From NCBI RefSeq assembly GCF_900182645.1, contig NZ_FXTA01000004.1, forward strand, positions 186,001 to 250,000: a stretch of DNA of 64,000 nt, in the 5' to 3' direction. Positions 26,371 to 34,028 of this stretch are shown here, piece by piece; within the stretch, counting starts at the first letter, position 1; each line of letters begins with the position of its first letter. Made by a program: the position numbers and the translations under genes. Source of the DNA: Flavobacterium resistens (GTDB taxonomy: Bacteria > Bacteroidota > Bacteroidia > Flavobacteriales > Flavobacteriaceae). Below the pieces are notes generated by a model. The model did no database searches and was not told the DNA's origin. It saw nothing but the letters and a program-made list of their open reading frames with translations.

Positions 26371-26378
26371 CAAAGATA
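26371..26378 (-). promoter_or_regulatory. lepA promoter -7 box
   Basis: The minus strand reads TATCTTTG-CGCC, the same extended box as upstream of cvpA. It lies 90 bp from the lepA start. Confidence 0.6.
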
Positions 26379-26443
26379 GCGCAAAGTTTTGGATTCTGAA
26401 ATGTAGTTGCCCGATAGTTGGCAACTGAGATTCAAAAGAAGCG

Positions 26444-27160
26444 CTAAAATTCAAAATTAAAACCTTTTTCAGTGAGTTTTTTGTAAATATCAGGATCAAA
26501 TCTATAGAGTTTTGCAGCTCTGTGCGAAACGTCTTGTTGCTTTTCGTCAAGTTCAACAAGGAGTTTCATATGAAGAATTTTTCGTCTGAAATTCGATTTG
26601 TCCAATTCAATTCCGAGAATTTCTTCATAAAGATGCATTAACTGCAACAAAGTGAATTTTTCAGGCAAAAGATTAAATCCAATAGGCGCCTGACGTACGC
26701 GGTTTCGAAGTTGCATCAAACTAAAATCCAGAATTTCGTTGTGGTCAAAAATCAAATCTGGAATCTCATTGATTTTATACCATTTTGCTTCAATAACCGT
26801 TTGACTTGCTTTGATGTTATAGTCTTCACGATTTACCAAAGTATAGTAACCAATAGTTACAACACGTCGTTCGCTGACACGATTTGGATTTGTAAAAGCT
26901 TTCAGCTGCTCTAAATAAATATTGTCAAGTGTTGTAAGTTCATACACAATTCGCTGGGCGGCCTCATCAGCGCTCTCGTCTTTTTTAAGATAGCCTCCAA
27001 GCAAGCCCCATTTTCCAATACTTTCACCTTCAGCATGCTGTACTAAAAGCACTTCCAGATTTGCTTTGTTGAATCCGAAAATTGCGCAGTCAATCGTAAT
27101 GCCATCAACGGCTGTACTGCTGTCCGGTTTTTCGTGTTTTCTTGGAGAAGGAAATGTCAT
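26444..27160 (-). CDS. Nudix-winged-helix regulator, NrtR/AraR-like (copy 2)
   Basis: This 238-aa protein has an N-terminal Nudix fold (ITIDCAIFGFNKANLEVLLVQH) and a C-terminal winged helix (about residues 155-230). The Nudix box is damaged: the REUxEExGU segment reads RIVYELTTL, so two of the three catalytic Glu and the Gly are missing. That fits a ligand sensor rather than a hydrolase. Established family knowledge: Bacteroides AraR is such a protein and controls arabinose use. It lies 9 bp after a close paralogue, with the C-terminal halves nearly identical, and the pair is divergent from the xyloglucan PUL. Inference: it represses or activates the PUL in response to a sugar. Confidence 0.85.
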   Translation of the reverse strand: MTFPSPRKHEKPDSSTAVDGITIDCAIFGFNKANLEVLLVQHAEGESIGKWGLLGGYLKKDESADEAAQRIVYELTTLDNIYLEQLKAFTNPNRVSERRVVTIGYYTLVNREDYNIKASQTVIEAKWYKINEIPDLIFDHNEILDFSLMQLRNRVRQAPIGFNLLPEKFTLLQLMHLYEEILGIELDKSNFRRKILHMKLLVELDEKQQDVSHRAAKLYRFDPDIYKKLTEKGFNFEF

Positions 27161-27169
27161 TAATCGGGT

Positions 27170-27886
27170 CTAAAATTCGAAATTAAATCCTTTTTGGGTC
27201 AATTTATTATAAATCTCAGGGTCAAATTTATACAATTTTGCTGCTCGGTGCGAAACATCTTGTTGTTTTTCATCTAAAGCGACTAATAATTTCATATGCA
27301 AAATTTTTCTTCTGAAATTAGATTTGTCCATTTCGATGCCTAAAATTTCTTCATATAAATGCATCAGTTGCAGCAAAGTAAATTTTTCCGGCAATAAATT
27401 AAATCCAATTGGCGCCTGACGCACTCTGTTTTGAAGATGTTTTAAACTGTAAGAAAGAATTTCATTATGGTCATAAATTAAATCCGGAATGCTGTTGATT
27501 CGGTACCATTTTGCATCAGAAGCTGTAAAACCAGCTTTAATGTTATAATCCTCACGTTTCACTAACGCATAATAACCAATCGTAATAACACGTCGAAGCG
27601 GGAAACGGTCTGGATCGCCAAAGGCTTTTAATTGCTCTAGGTAAATATTATCAAGTCCGGTAAGTTCATTCAATAAACGATGAGCAGCATTGTCGGTACT
27701 TTCTTTTTTATAAATCCATCCACCGGGCAGTCCCCATTTTCCTTTACTGATTCCTTCTCCGTGCTGTACTAAAAGCACTTCAAGACTTCCTTTGTCAAAA
27801 CCAAAAATTACACAGTCAATTGTGATTGCGTTCATTGCATTTTGTTCACTGTTTGTGGCAGTTCCGGTATCTAATTTTTTACTCAT
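27170..27886 (-). CDS. Nudix-winged-helix regulator, NrtR/AraR-like (copy 1)
   Basis: This 238-aa paralogue is encoded upstream of copy 2. The Nudix box runs from G56 to L78 with E62, R70 and E74 kept, but Leu replaces Glu at 71 and 75, so hydrolysis is doubtful. The sheet sequence ITIDCVIFGFDKGSLEVLLVQHGEG and the C-terminal winged helix (FTLLQLMHLYEEILGIE and FRRKILHMKLL, then SHRAAKLYKFD) are shared with copy 2. It is the gene closest to susC (485 bp away, divergent), the usual place for a local PUL regulator. The ligand is likely a PUL sugar such as xylose, arabinose, fucose or a phosphorylated derivative, but this is inference. Confidence 0.85.
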   Translation of the reverse strand: MSKKLDTGTATNSEQNAMNAITIDCVIFGFDKGSLEVLLVQHGEGISKGKWGLPGGWIYKKESTDNAAHRLLNELTGLDNIYLEQLKAFGDPDRFPLRRVITIGYYALVKREDYNIKAGFTASDAKWYRINSIPDLIYDHNEILSYSLKHLQNRVRQAPIGFNLLPEKFTLLQLMHLYEEILGIEMDKSNFRRKILHMKLLVALDEKQQDVSHRAAKLYKFDPEIYNKLTQKGFNFEF

Positions 27887-28371
27887 TTACGAAATTAATT
27901 AAGACAAATTAAACAAATAAAATGAAAACTGCCTTTGTTGATTACTCTATATTTTTTGAACCGCAAATTTCTGATTGTCAAAAAAATGCAGATTTGTCGA
28001 AAAAATGTACAACTCACTTATAACTTTTTAAACCGTTAACCGCTAAAGCTGCACTTCACTGTTTTTTTATCATATACTATTTTGTTTTACACAGATTAGT
28101 TATCGGATTAACAAAAATGAGTCTCTATAAATTAGAAATGAAAAAAAATAGACTTAATATTTTGCTAATATAGAAAAAAGTTTTACACTTGTAGTCAAAT
28201 TTACCATAAGATAAGTTCATTTTGACTATAAGTTTTCAAAAATACTTTATTTTGATGGAAAATGATGGACAAAAAAGTTCATACAATTCAGATTATGAAT
28301 GACCGCCAGTTTGAAACTTACACTTTAATTACATATTACAACTAACTTAATTTAACCAATTCTTAATCATT
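27887..28371. promoter_or_regulatory. Divergent PUL control region
   Basis: This 485-bp gene-free region lies between the Nudix regulator and susC. It contains no perfect TAnnTTTG box facing susC, unlike most other genes here. The best site is TTATTTTG at 28247-28254 with TTTG at 28221-28224 upstream. An inverted repeat TAGTCAAA (28192-28199) with TTTGACTA (28221-28228) has a 21-bp spacer, and its right arm overlaps that possible -33 element. The region probably holds regulator sites and a ~110-nt susC leader. No ORF or RNA gene was recognised. Confidence 0.5.
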
Positions 28372-31300
28372 ATGAAAAGCAAAAATTGTATTAAAACGAC
28401 AATGCTTCCGTTTTGTATGGCGCTGCTCCTTAGCGTATTTACAATGCAGTCTGGTTTTGCTCAGGACCAGTCAAGATCAATAAGTGGAACTGTTTCCTCG
28501 TCAGAGGATGGAATGGGAGTTCCGGGTGCTACTATTTTGGTACAAGGAACAAAAATCAGCACGGCGTCTGATTTTGACGGAAACTACAAAATCGAGGCAA
28601 AAGCCGGAGATGTGCTTGTAGTAAGTTTTATGGGATATAAAACACAAAAAATTACAGTAGGAACACAAAGAACTTTAAATGTTACGATGCAGGCCGAAAC
28701 AGCTGAACTTAAAGAAATTGTTGTTATTGGATACGGAACTCAGAAGAAAAAAGTAAATACAGCAGCCACTTCATTAGTATCTGGAAAAGATATTCAGCAA
28801 GTTGCAAGTTTAGATGTTGTGAATGCTTTACAAGGACAAGCTTCTGGAGTTAATGTTACTTCATCTTCGGGACAGCCGGGCGCTAACATGGTAGTAAACA
28901 TTCGTGGAGCGGGAACAGCTGGAAACAGCGATCCATTATATGTGGTTGATGGTGTTGTGGTTGATAATGGTATCGGATATTTGGATCCTTCTGTTATTGA
29001 AAGGGTTGACGTATTGAAAGATGCTGCTGCGTCTTCAATCTACGGTGCAAGAGCTGCAAACGGTGTTATTTTGGTGACAACCAAAAAAGGAAAAGACGGA
29101 AAAATGAATGTTTCCTTAAATTCTTATACAGGTTTTCAGCAAGTTGCTAAAAAATTAGACTTGATGAACACTCAGGAATATACAACAATTATTAACGAGG
29201 CTCGCGTTAATTCTGGTTATACTCCTTTGTACACTCAGGCTCAGGTTGCCACTTTGCCTAATCACGATTGGCAAGACGATTTGTTTAACGATGGTGCAAT
29301 GAAACAAAATCATTCACTTTTGATTACGGGAGGTGATAAAAAATCAACAATTGCAACTGGATTGTCTTATTACGGACAGGACGGTATGATTGGCGGAAGT
29401 ACCAATCAGTCGCAATATAATCGTATTACTTTTAATGTGAACTCGACTTCAGAAATTATTGAAGATCACTTGAAAATTGGAGAAAATTTCACTTTGTCAA
29501 ATATTAAAAGCAGCGGAATTGCTGATGACGGAATTTACAGCAACGGAATCAGAAGCTTTTTAAACGCAGCTCCGGTTGACGCCGCTTATGATGCAAATGG
29601 GAATTTTGCTCATTCAATTATTTCGGCTGACGTAAGTAATCCTCTTGGGTCATTGTATTACAATAATTTCAACGAAAGCAAATCAAATCGTTATGTCGGA
29701 AATATTTTTGCCGAGTTGAAATTCTTGAAAAACTTTACTTTCAGAACAAGTTTTGGTGTGGATATGACAGACAGCAATTTCCGTTCGTTTAGACCAGTTT
29801 ATTCTCTTTCTTCAAATGATAATAATACGGTTTCAAGCGTAACTCAAAGTGGAACAAAATCACAAGGATGGATTTTCGAAAACACTTTACAATACAAATT
29901 CGTTATAAACACAGCACATAATTTTGATGTTTTAGTAGGTACTTCTGCCAAGAAAAATACTTCAGATTATATGACGGCAACGGGCAAAAATTTGATTTTT
30001 GATGATTTTGCTCATGCTTATTTGGATAATGCAAAAGATCAGACTTCAAATACTGTTGGAGGAAATCGTACAGATTATGCGATTCAGTCTTACTTCGGAC
30101 GTTTATTATATGATTACAACAACAAGTATTTGTTCTCGGCAACAGTTCGTCGTGACGGATCTTCAGAATTTGGACCAAATAACAAATATGCCATTTTCCC
30201 ATCATTTTCTGCAGGATGGAATGTGGATAAAGAAAGCTTTTTCCCAGCCGAAAATAAAGTCTTGAATACTTTAAAAATCAGAGGAAGCTGGGGACAAAAC
30301 GGTAACGACCAATTTGCTAGAAAATTTGCTTATATGTCAACAGTAAATTCTACAGATAAGAGTTATCATTTTGGAACTGGAGATGAAACTTTATTGGTAG
30401 GTTCAAGCCCAGATCAGTTGGCGAATCGTGATTTGAAATGGGAAACTTCAGAGCAATTAGATTTAGGTTTTGATGCTGTTTTATTCTCAAATTTCAATTT
30501 GACTTTTGATTACTACGACAAGAAAACAAAAGATTGGTTGGTATTAGCTTCTATTCCGGCTTATGCGGGAGCAACTGCACCTTATATAAATGGAGGTGAT
30601 GTGAGCAATAAAGGTTTCGAAGTTACTTTGGGTTGGCGTAAAACTTTTGCTAAAGATTGGAATTTTGGCATTAATGCAAACCTTTCTCACAATGAAAATA
30701 AAGTACTTCGAATTGCAAACAGCGAAGGAATTATCCACGGAGAATCAAACGTTTTGTTTCAAGGTTTAGACGAGATGAACCGTGTTGAAGTTGGTCAGCC
30801 AATGGGTTATTTCTACGGATTAAAAACAGATGGAATTTTTCAGAATGCAGCGGAGGTTTCAGCGGGTGTTCAACCAAATGCTTCTCCTGGAGACGTTCGT
30901 TTTGTGGATTTGAACGGAGATGGAAAAATAGATGCTAATGATAAAACGAAAATTGGAAATCCAAATCCAGACTTTTCTTATGGCGTAAACATGGATCTTT
31001 CTTATAAAGCATTCGATTTCTCAATTAATACATATGGAGTTTCAGGAAGCCAGAATGTTTTTGGAATTCATGATGCTACTCGTGCCTACACAAATAACAC
31101 GACTGAAACTTTAAACAGATGGACAACCGAAGGAACTTCAGACAGAATTCCGAGAGTAACATACGGAACTGATCCAAACGGAAACTGGACTAGATTCTCA
31201 GATTTATATGTTCAAAATGCGGATTTTTTCAGAATTAAAAATGCAACTATTGGATGCGATTTGACGAAACTGACAAGCAAACTGCATTTCTTCAGCAAAT

Positions 31301-31467
31301 TCAGATTATATGTAGCAGGAAACAACATTTACACCTTTACAAAATATAAAGGAATGGATCCGGAAATTGGTTTTGGAAACGTAAATCAATCTTGGGCTAA
31401 AGGAATCGATGTTGGATATTATCCGCAGCCAAGAACATATATGATGGGTCTTAATGTTAACTTTTAA
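28372..31467 (+). CDS. SusC-like TonB-dependent outer-membrane transporter
   Basis: This 1031-aa protein imports oligosaccharides across the outer membrane, using TonB energy and a SusD lid. It has a signal peptide (residues ~1-30, ending FAQD), a carboxypeptidase-D-like domain (about 33-112, ISGTVSSSEDGMGVPGATI) and a TonB box region (ELKEIVVIGYGTQKKK). The plug domain follows (about 125-240, with DPLYVVDGVVVDNG and DVLKDAAASSIYGARAANGVI), then a large beta-barrel with the C-terminal YMMGLNVNF. It is the first gene of the PUL, 3 bp before susD. The substrate is inferred as xyloglucan oligosaccharides from the downstream enzymes. Confidence 0.96.
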   Translation: MKSKNCIKTTMLPFCMALLLSVFTMQSGFAQDQSRSISGTVSSSEDGMGVPGATILVQGTKISTASDFDGNYKIEAKAGDVLVVSFMGYKTQKITVGTQRTLNVTMQAETAELKEIVVIGYGTQKKKVNTAATSLVSGKDIQQVASLDVVNALQGQASGVNVTSSSGQPGANMVVNIRGAGTAGNSDPLYVVDGVVVDNGIGYLDPSVIERVDVLKDAAASSIYGARAANGVILVTTKKGKDGKMNVSLNSYTGFQQVAKKLDLMNTQEYTTIINEARVNSGYTPLYTQAQVATLPNHDWQDDLFNDGAMKQNHSLLITGGDKKSTIATGLSYYGQDGMIGGSTNQSQYNRITFNVNSTSEIIEDHLKIGENFTLSNIKSSGIADDGIYSNGIRSFLNAAPVDAAYDANGNFAHSIISADVSNPLGSLYYNNFNESKSNRYVGNIFAELKFLKNFTFRTSFGVDMTDSNFRSFRPVYSLSSNDNNTVSSVTQSGTKSQGWIFENTLQYKFVINTAHNFDVLVGTSAKKNTSDYMTATGKNLIFDDFAHAYLDNAKDQTSNTVGGNRTDYAIQSYFGRLLYDYNNKYLFSATVRRDGSSEFGPNNKYAIFPSFSAGWNVDKESFFPAENKVLNTLKIRGSWGQNGNDQFARKFAYMSTVNSTDKSYHFGTGDETLLVGSSPDQLANRDLKWETSEQLDLGFDAVLFSNFNLTFDYYDKKTKDWLVLASIPAYAGATAPYINGGDVSNKGFEVTLGWRKTFAKDWNFGINANLSHNENKVLRIANSEGIIHGESNVLFQGLDEMNRVEVGQPMGYFYGLKTDGIFQNAAEVSAGVQPNASPGDVRFVDLNGDGKIDANDKTKIGNPNPDFSYGVNMDLSYKAFDFSINTYGVSGSQNVFGIHDATRAYTNNTTETLNRWTTEGTSDRIPRVTYGTDPNGNWTRFSDLYVQNADFFRIKNATIGCDLTKLTSKLHFFSKFRLYVAGNNIYTFTKYKGMDPEIGFGNVNQSWAKGIDVGYYPQPRTYMMGLNVNF

Positions 31468-31470
31468 TTT

Positions 31471-33057
31471 ATGAAAACGATGAAAACATATATAAAATTA
31501 TTTGCCCTTTCAAGCTTATTGGCTTTAGGAGCTTGTTCGGAGGAATTTTTAGAAACGGAGCCTTATACACAAAAAGTAACCGATAATTTTTATAAAACTC
31601 CAGCTGATGCTTTTCAGGGATTAGTAGCGGTTTACGATATTTTGCAGCGCGAAGCTTACGGCGGGCCTTTATTAATCAGTGAACAAGCTTCTGATGATTG
31701 TTTCGGAGGATACGGTATTGCCGATGGTCAGGCAGATATTGAATGGGATCGTTTTTTATACGTTTCTGATAAAGACATGAACAAAGATGTTTGGTCAAAT
31801 GCGTATTTAGGAATTTACAGAGCTAATATTTTATTAGAAAACTTAAATAAAATCGATTGGGGAACAGATACCGCTTTGAAAACAAGATACGAAGCAGAAG
31901 CTCGTTTTTTAAGAGCACATTTCCATTTTACAGCAGCTAAAATGTTTGGTGATATTATTCCGCTGGATCATACAATTACGTCAAGCGAATTTACATTGCC
32001 AAGACAAGCTCCAGAAGTTACTTATGCTTTAATTGCCAACGATTTAAAGTTTGCTGCAGATAATCTTGGACCAGAAAATTATTCTCAAAAAGGAAATGCA
32101 AATTTTGGTCGTATCACAAAATGGGCTGCTGAAGCTTATTTGGCAAGAACATTTTTATTCTACACCGGCGTTTACAGCAAACCAGATTTAGCTGGAGTTG
32201 TGACTAAAGCACAGGCTGTAGCTTATATTAATGATGCGGTAAATAACAGCGGACATAATTTAGTGGCTGATTTTGCTAATCTTTGGCTTGCTGCTTCTTT
32301 TGAAAACTTTGCAGGAGAAGATAATACCGAAATGGTTTGGGCGGTTCGTTTCAATGGTTCAGGAAAAGGAAATTGGGATTTACATGAAGGAAACCGTTTT
32401 CAGGTAAATATTGCACCACGTGGTGGAGCCATCGGAAAATATGCTTCTGGATGGGGAGGAGCAACCGTAAATTCAAAATTAGTGAACGCTTATACAAGTG
32501 GAGATACGAGAAAAGCTGCTTCATTTATTGATTACGTTGGTGAAGGTTTAAATTTCAATGCCGAAGCCAGAGAACAACGTCAGTATACAGGATATTCTTG
32601 GAAAAAATACTGTCCAATTACAAATGCGGCAGGAACAAGTGTTGTTGAAGCAAATGGAGGAAACTTCCAAATTGATAATTACCAGGATTATGCAATTATT
32701 CGTTTTGCCGATGTGTTGCTTATGGCTGCAGAATTGAATTTGGAAACAAATCCGGCGATTGCTCAAACAGATTTAGACAGAGTTCGTGACCGTGCTTTCA
32801 AAAATACAACAAATCGTAAAACAGCGAGCAAAGCCGTTATTATGGAAGAGCGTCAATTGGAATTGGCACTTGAAGGACAACGTTATTTTGATTTATTGAG
32901 ACAAGGAATGACGGAGACTAAAAAAGCAATTGACAATACTGCTGGAGGTTCAGCGTTTGCAGTGACTTTTAGAACAGAGACTTTGGGCTGGTTCCCATTG
33001 CCACAATCTCAAATTGTACTTTCAAATGGTACAATCAAACAAAATCCAGGTTGGTAA
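31471..33057 (+). CDS. SusD/RagB-like glycan-binding lipoprotein
   Basis: This 528-aa surface lipoprotein forms the lid of the SusC channel. Lipobox LGAC has its acyl Cys at residue 22, followed by acidic SEEFLET, a surface export signal typical of Bacteroidota. TPR-like helical segments occur early (FLRAHFHFTAAKMFGDI). The C-terminal RagB/SusD signature is seen in DYAIIRFADVLLMAAE, RDRAF, MEERQLELALEGQRYFDLLRQG and GWFPLPQSQI. Start is ATG 31471, with the fourth codon (ATG 31480) a possible alternative. It is cotranscribed with susC and binds the same inferred xyloglucan oligosaccharides. Confidence 0.96.
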   Translation: MKTMKTYIKLFALSSLLALGACSEEFLETEPYTQKVTDNFYKTPADAFQGLVAVYDILQREAYGGPLLISEQASDDCFGGYGIADGQADIEWDRFLYVSDKDMNKDVWSNAYLGIYRANILLENLNKIDWGTDTALKTRYEAEARFLRAHFHFTAAKMFGDIIPLDHTITSSEFTLPRQAPEVTYALIANDLKFAADNLGPENYSQKGNANFGRITKWAAEAYLARTFLFYTGVYSKPDLAGVVTKAQAVAYINDAVNNSGHNLVADFANLWLAASFENFAGEDNTEMVWAVRFNGSGKGNWDLHEGNRFQVNIAPRGGAIGKYASGWGGATVNSKLVNAYTSGDTRKAASFIDYVGEGLNFNAEAREQRQYTGYSWKKYCPITNAAGTSVVEANGGNFQIDNYQDYAIIRFADVLLMAAELNLETNPAIAQTDLDRVRDRAFKNTTNRKTASKAVIMEERQLELALEGQRYFDLLRQGMTETKKAIDNTAGGSAFAVTFRTETLGWFPLPQSQIVLSNGTIKQNPGW

Positions 33058-33071
33058 TTAATTAAAAAACA

Positions 33072-33932
33072 ATGATTATGAAACGTATACTATATATAAT
33101 ATTCGCTGCAGTAACCATAAGCTCATTATTATTTTCATGTGAGGCTGTTGAAGATCGTGAGACTTTGCCTGCAGTAACTTTAACGCCGTCAACACTTAAG
33201 TTTTCGGTAACGCAGAATCCTGCAAACAAGAACCAAATCGTTTTAAAAAGTGATGACCCAACAGTAGTTCCGTATTGGAAATATGTTGATGCAAGCGGGA
33301 ATGAATTAGGACATTCAAACAAAAGCAGTGACAATGTAGTATTTCCTTTTGCTGGAAAATATACTGTTTATTTCACCGCTTACACACGCGGAGGTTCTGT
33401 AGAAGGAGCTCCTGTAACAGTAACAGTAGACAAAAATGATGAAACGTATTTTAGAGATCCAAAATGGAATATGCTTACAAATGGTGTAGCCGGAAAAACC
33501 TGGATTTTAGATATGGAAAGCCCAGTGGGTTGGGCAGGTTTAGATTATCCTGGGCCAAAAGGGGATAACTGGAACTGGTTTCCGGATTATGCTGGTAACT
33601 CTTGGGTAATGCCAAATAAAAACTGGGGAGAAATGTCTTTTAATTTAAATGGAGGATATAATACCAGTGTAACTCAAACGGCAATTTCAAGTGATGTTCA
33701 AACGACAAAAAAAGGAACTTACGGTTTAGATCTTGACAATAGCAAATTAACTTTTAATGGCGGACCAGAAATGCTTTACGGTGGCGATTACTACGGAGAC
33801 TGCAGCAACTGGATAACGGTTAAGGTTGTTGAACTTACTGCAACTTCATTGCGTCTGGCTGTTATCAGAGATAAGAGTCGCACAGGTGAAGGGGTTTGTT
33901 TAATTGTTTTTCACTATAAGCCAAAGCCTTAA
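33072..33932 (+). CDS. Surface glycan-binding lipoprotein (PUL accessory)
   Basis: This 286-aa protein occupies the SusE/SGBP position, 14 bp after susD. It has a signal peptide with acyl Cys at residue 23 (SSLLFSC) and an acidic tail (EAVEDRE) typical of surface lipoproteins. A PKD/Ig-like domain covers about residues 35-125 (FPFAGKYTVYFTAYTRGG). A C-terminal beta-rich domain has several exposed aromatic clusters (WNWFPDYAG, WVMPNKNWGEM, YGGDYYGDCSNW) suitable for glycan stacking. No catalytic motif is visible. Inference: it captures xyloglucan at the surface. The sequence family was not recognised with certainty. A stem-loop follows the gene. Confidence 0.75.
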   Translation: MIMKRILYIIFAAVTISSLLFSCEAVEDRETLPAVTLTPSTLKFSVTQNPANKNQIVLKSDDPTVVPYWKYVDASGNELGHSNKSSDNVVFPFAGKYTVYFTAYTRGGSVEGAPVTVTVDKNDETYFRDPKWNMLTNGVAGKTWILDMESPVGWAGLDYPGPKGDNWNWFPDYAGNSWVMPNKNWGEMSFNLNGGYNTSVTQTAISSDVQTTKKGTYGLDLDNSKLTFNGGPEMLYGGDYYGDCSNWITVKVVELTATSLRLAVIRDKSRTGEGVCLIVFHYKPKP

Positions 33933-33953
33933 TTACTTAGATATATAAAACTA

Positions 33954-33986
33954 ACCGGTAGGTGATTGATACAGTCACTTATCGGT
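33954..33986 (+). other. Stem-loop between binding-protein and enzyme genes of the PUL
   Basis: A 12-bp stem with two G-T pairs (33954-33965 with 33975-33986) has a 9-nt loop and no long T tract after it. It could protect the susCD message or partly stop transcription before the enzyme genes. Confidence 0.6.
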
Positions 33987-34028
33987 ATGTTTATATTTGT
34001 TTTTCAAAAACTATAAAATTATATCAAA

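Noticed and set aside
26444..27886. The Nudix pair as active nucleotide-sugar hydrolases.
   Set aside because: Two of three box Glu are replaced by hydrophobic residues in both, and both carry a C-terminal winged helix next to a PUL.
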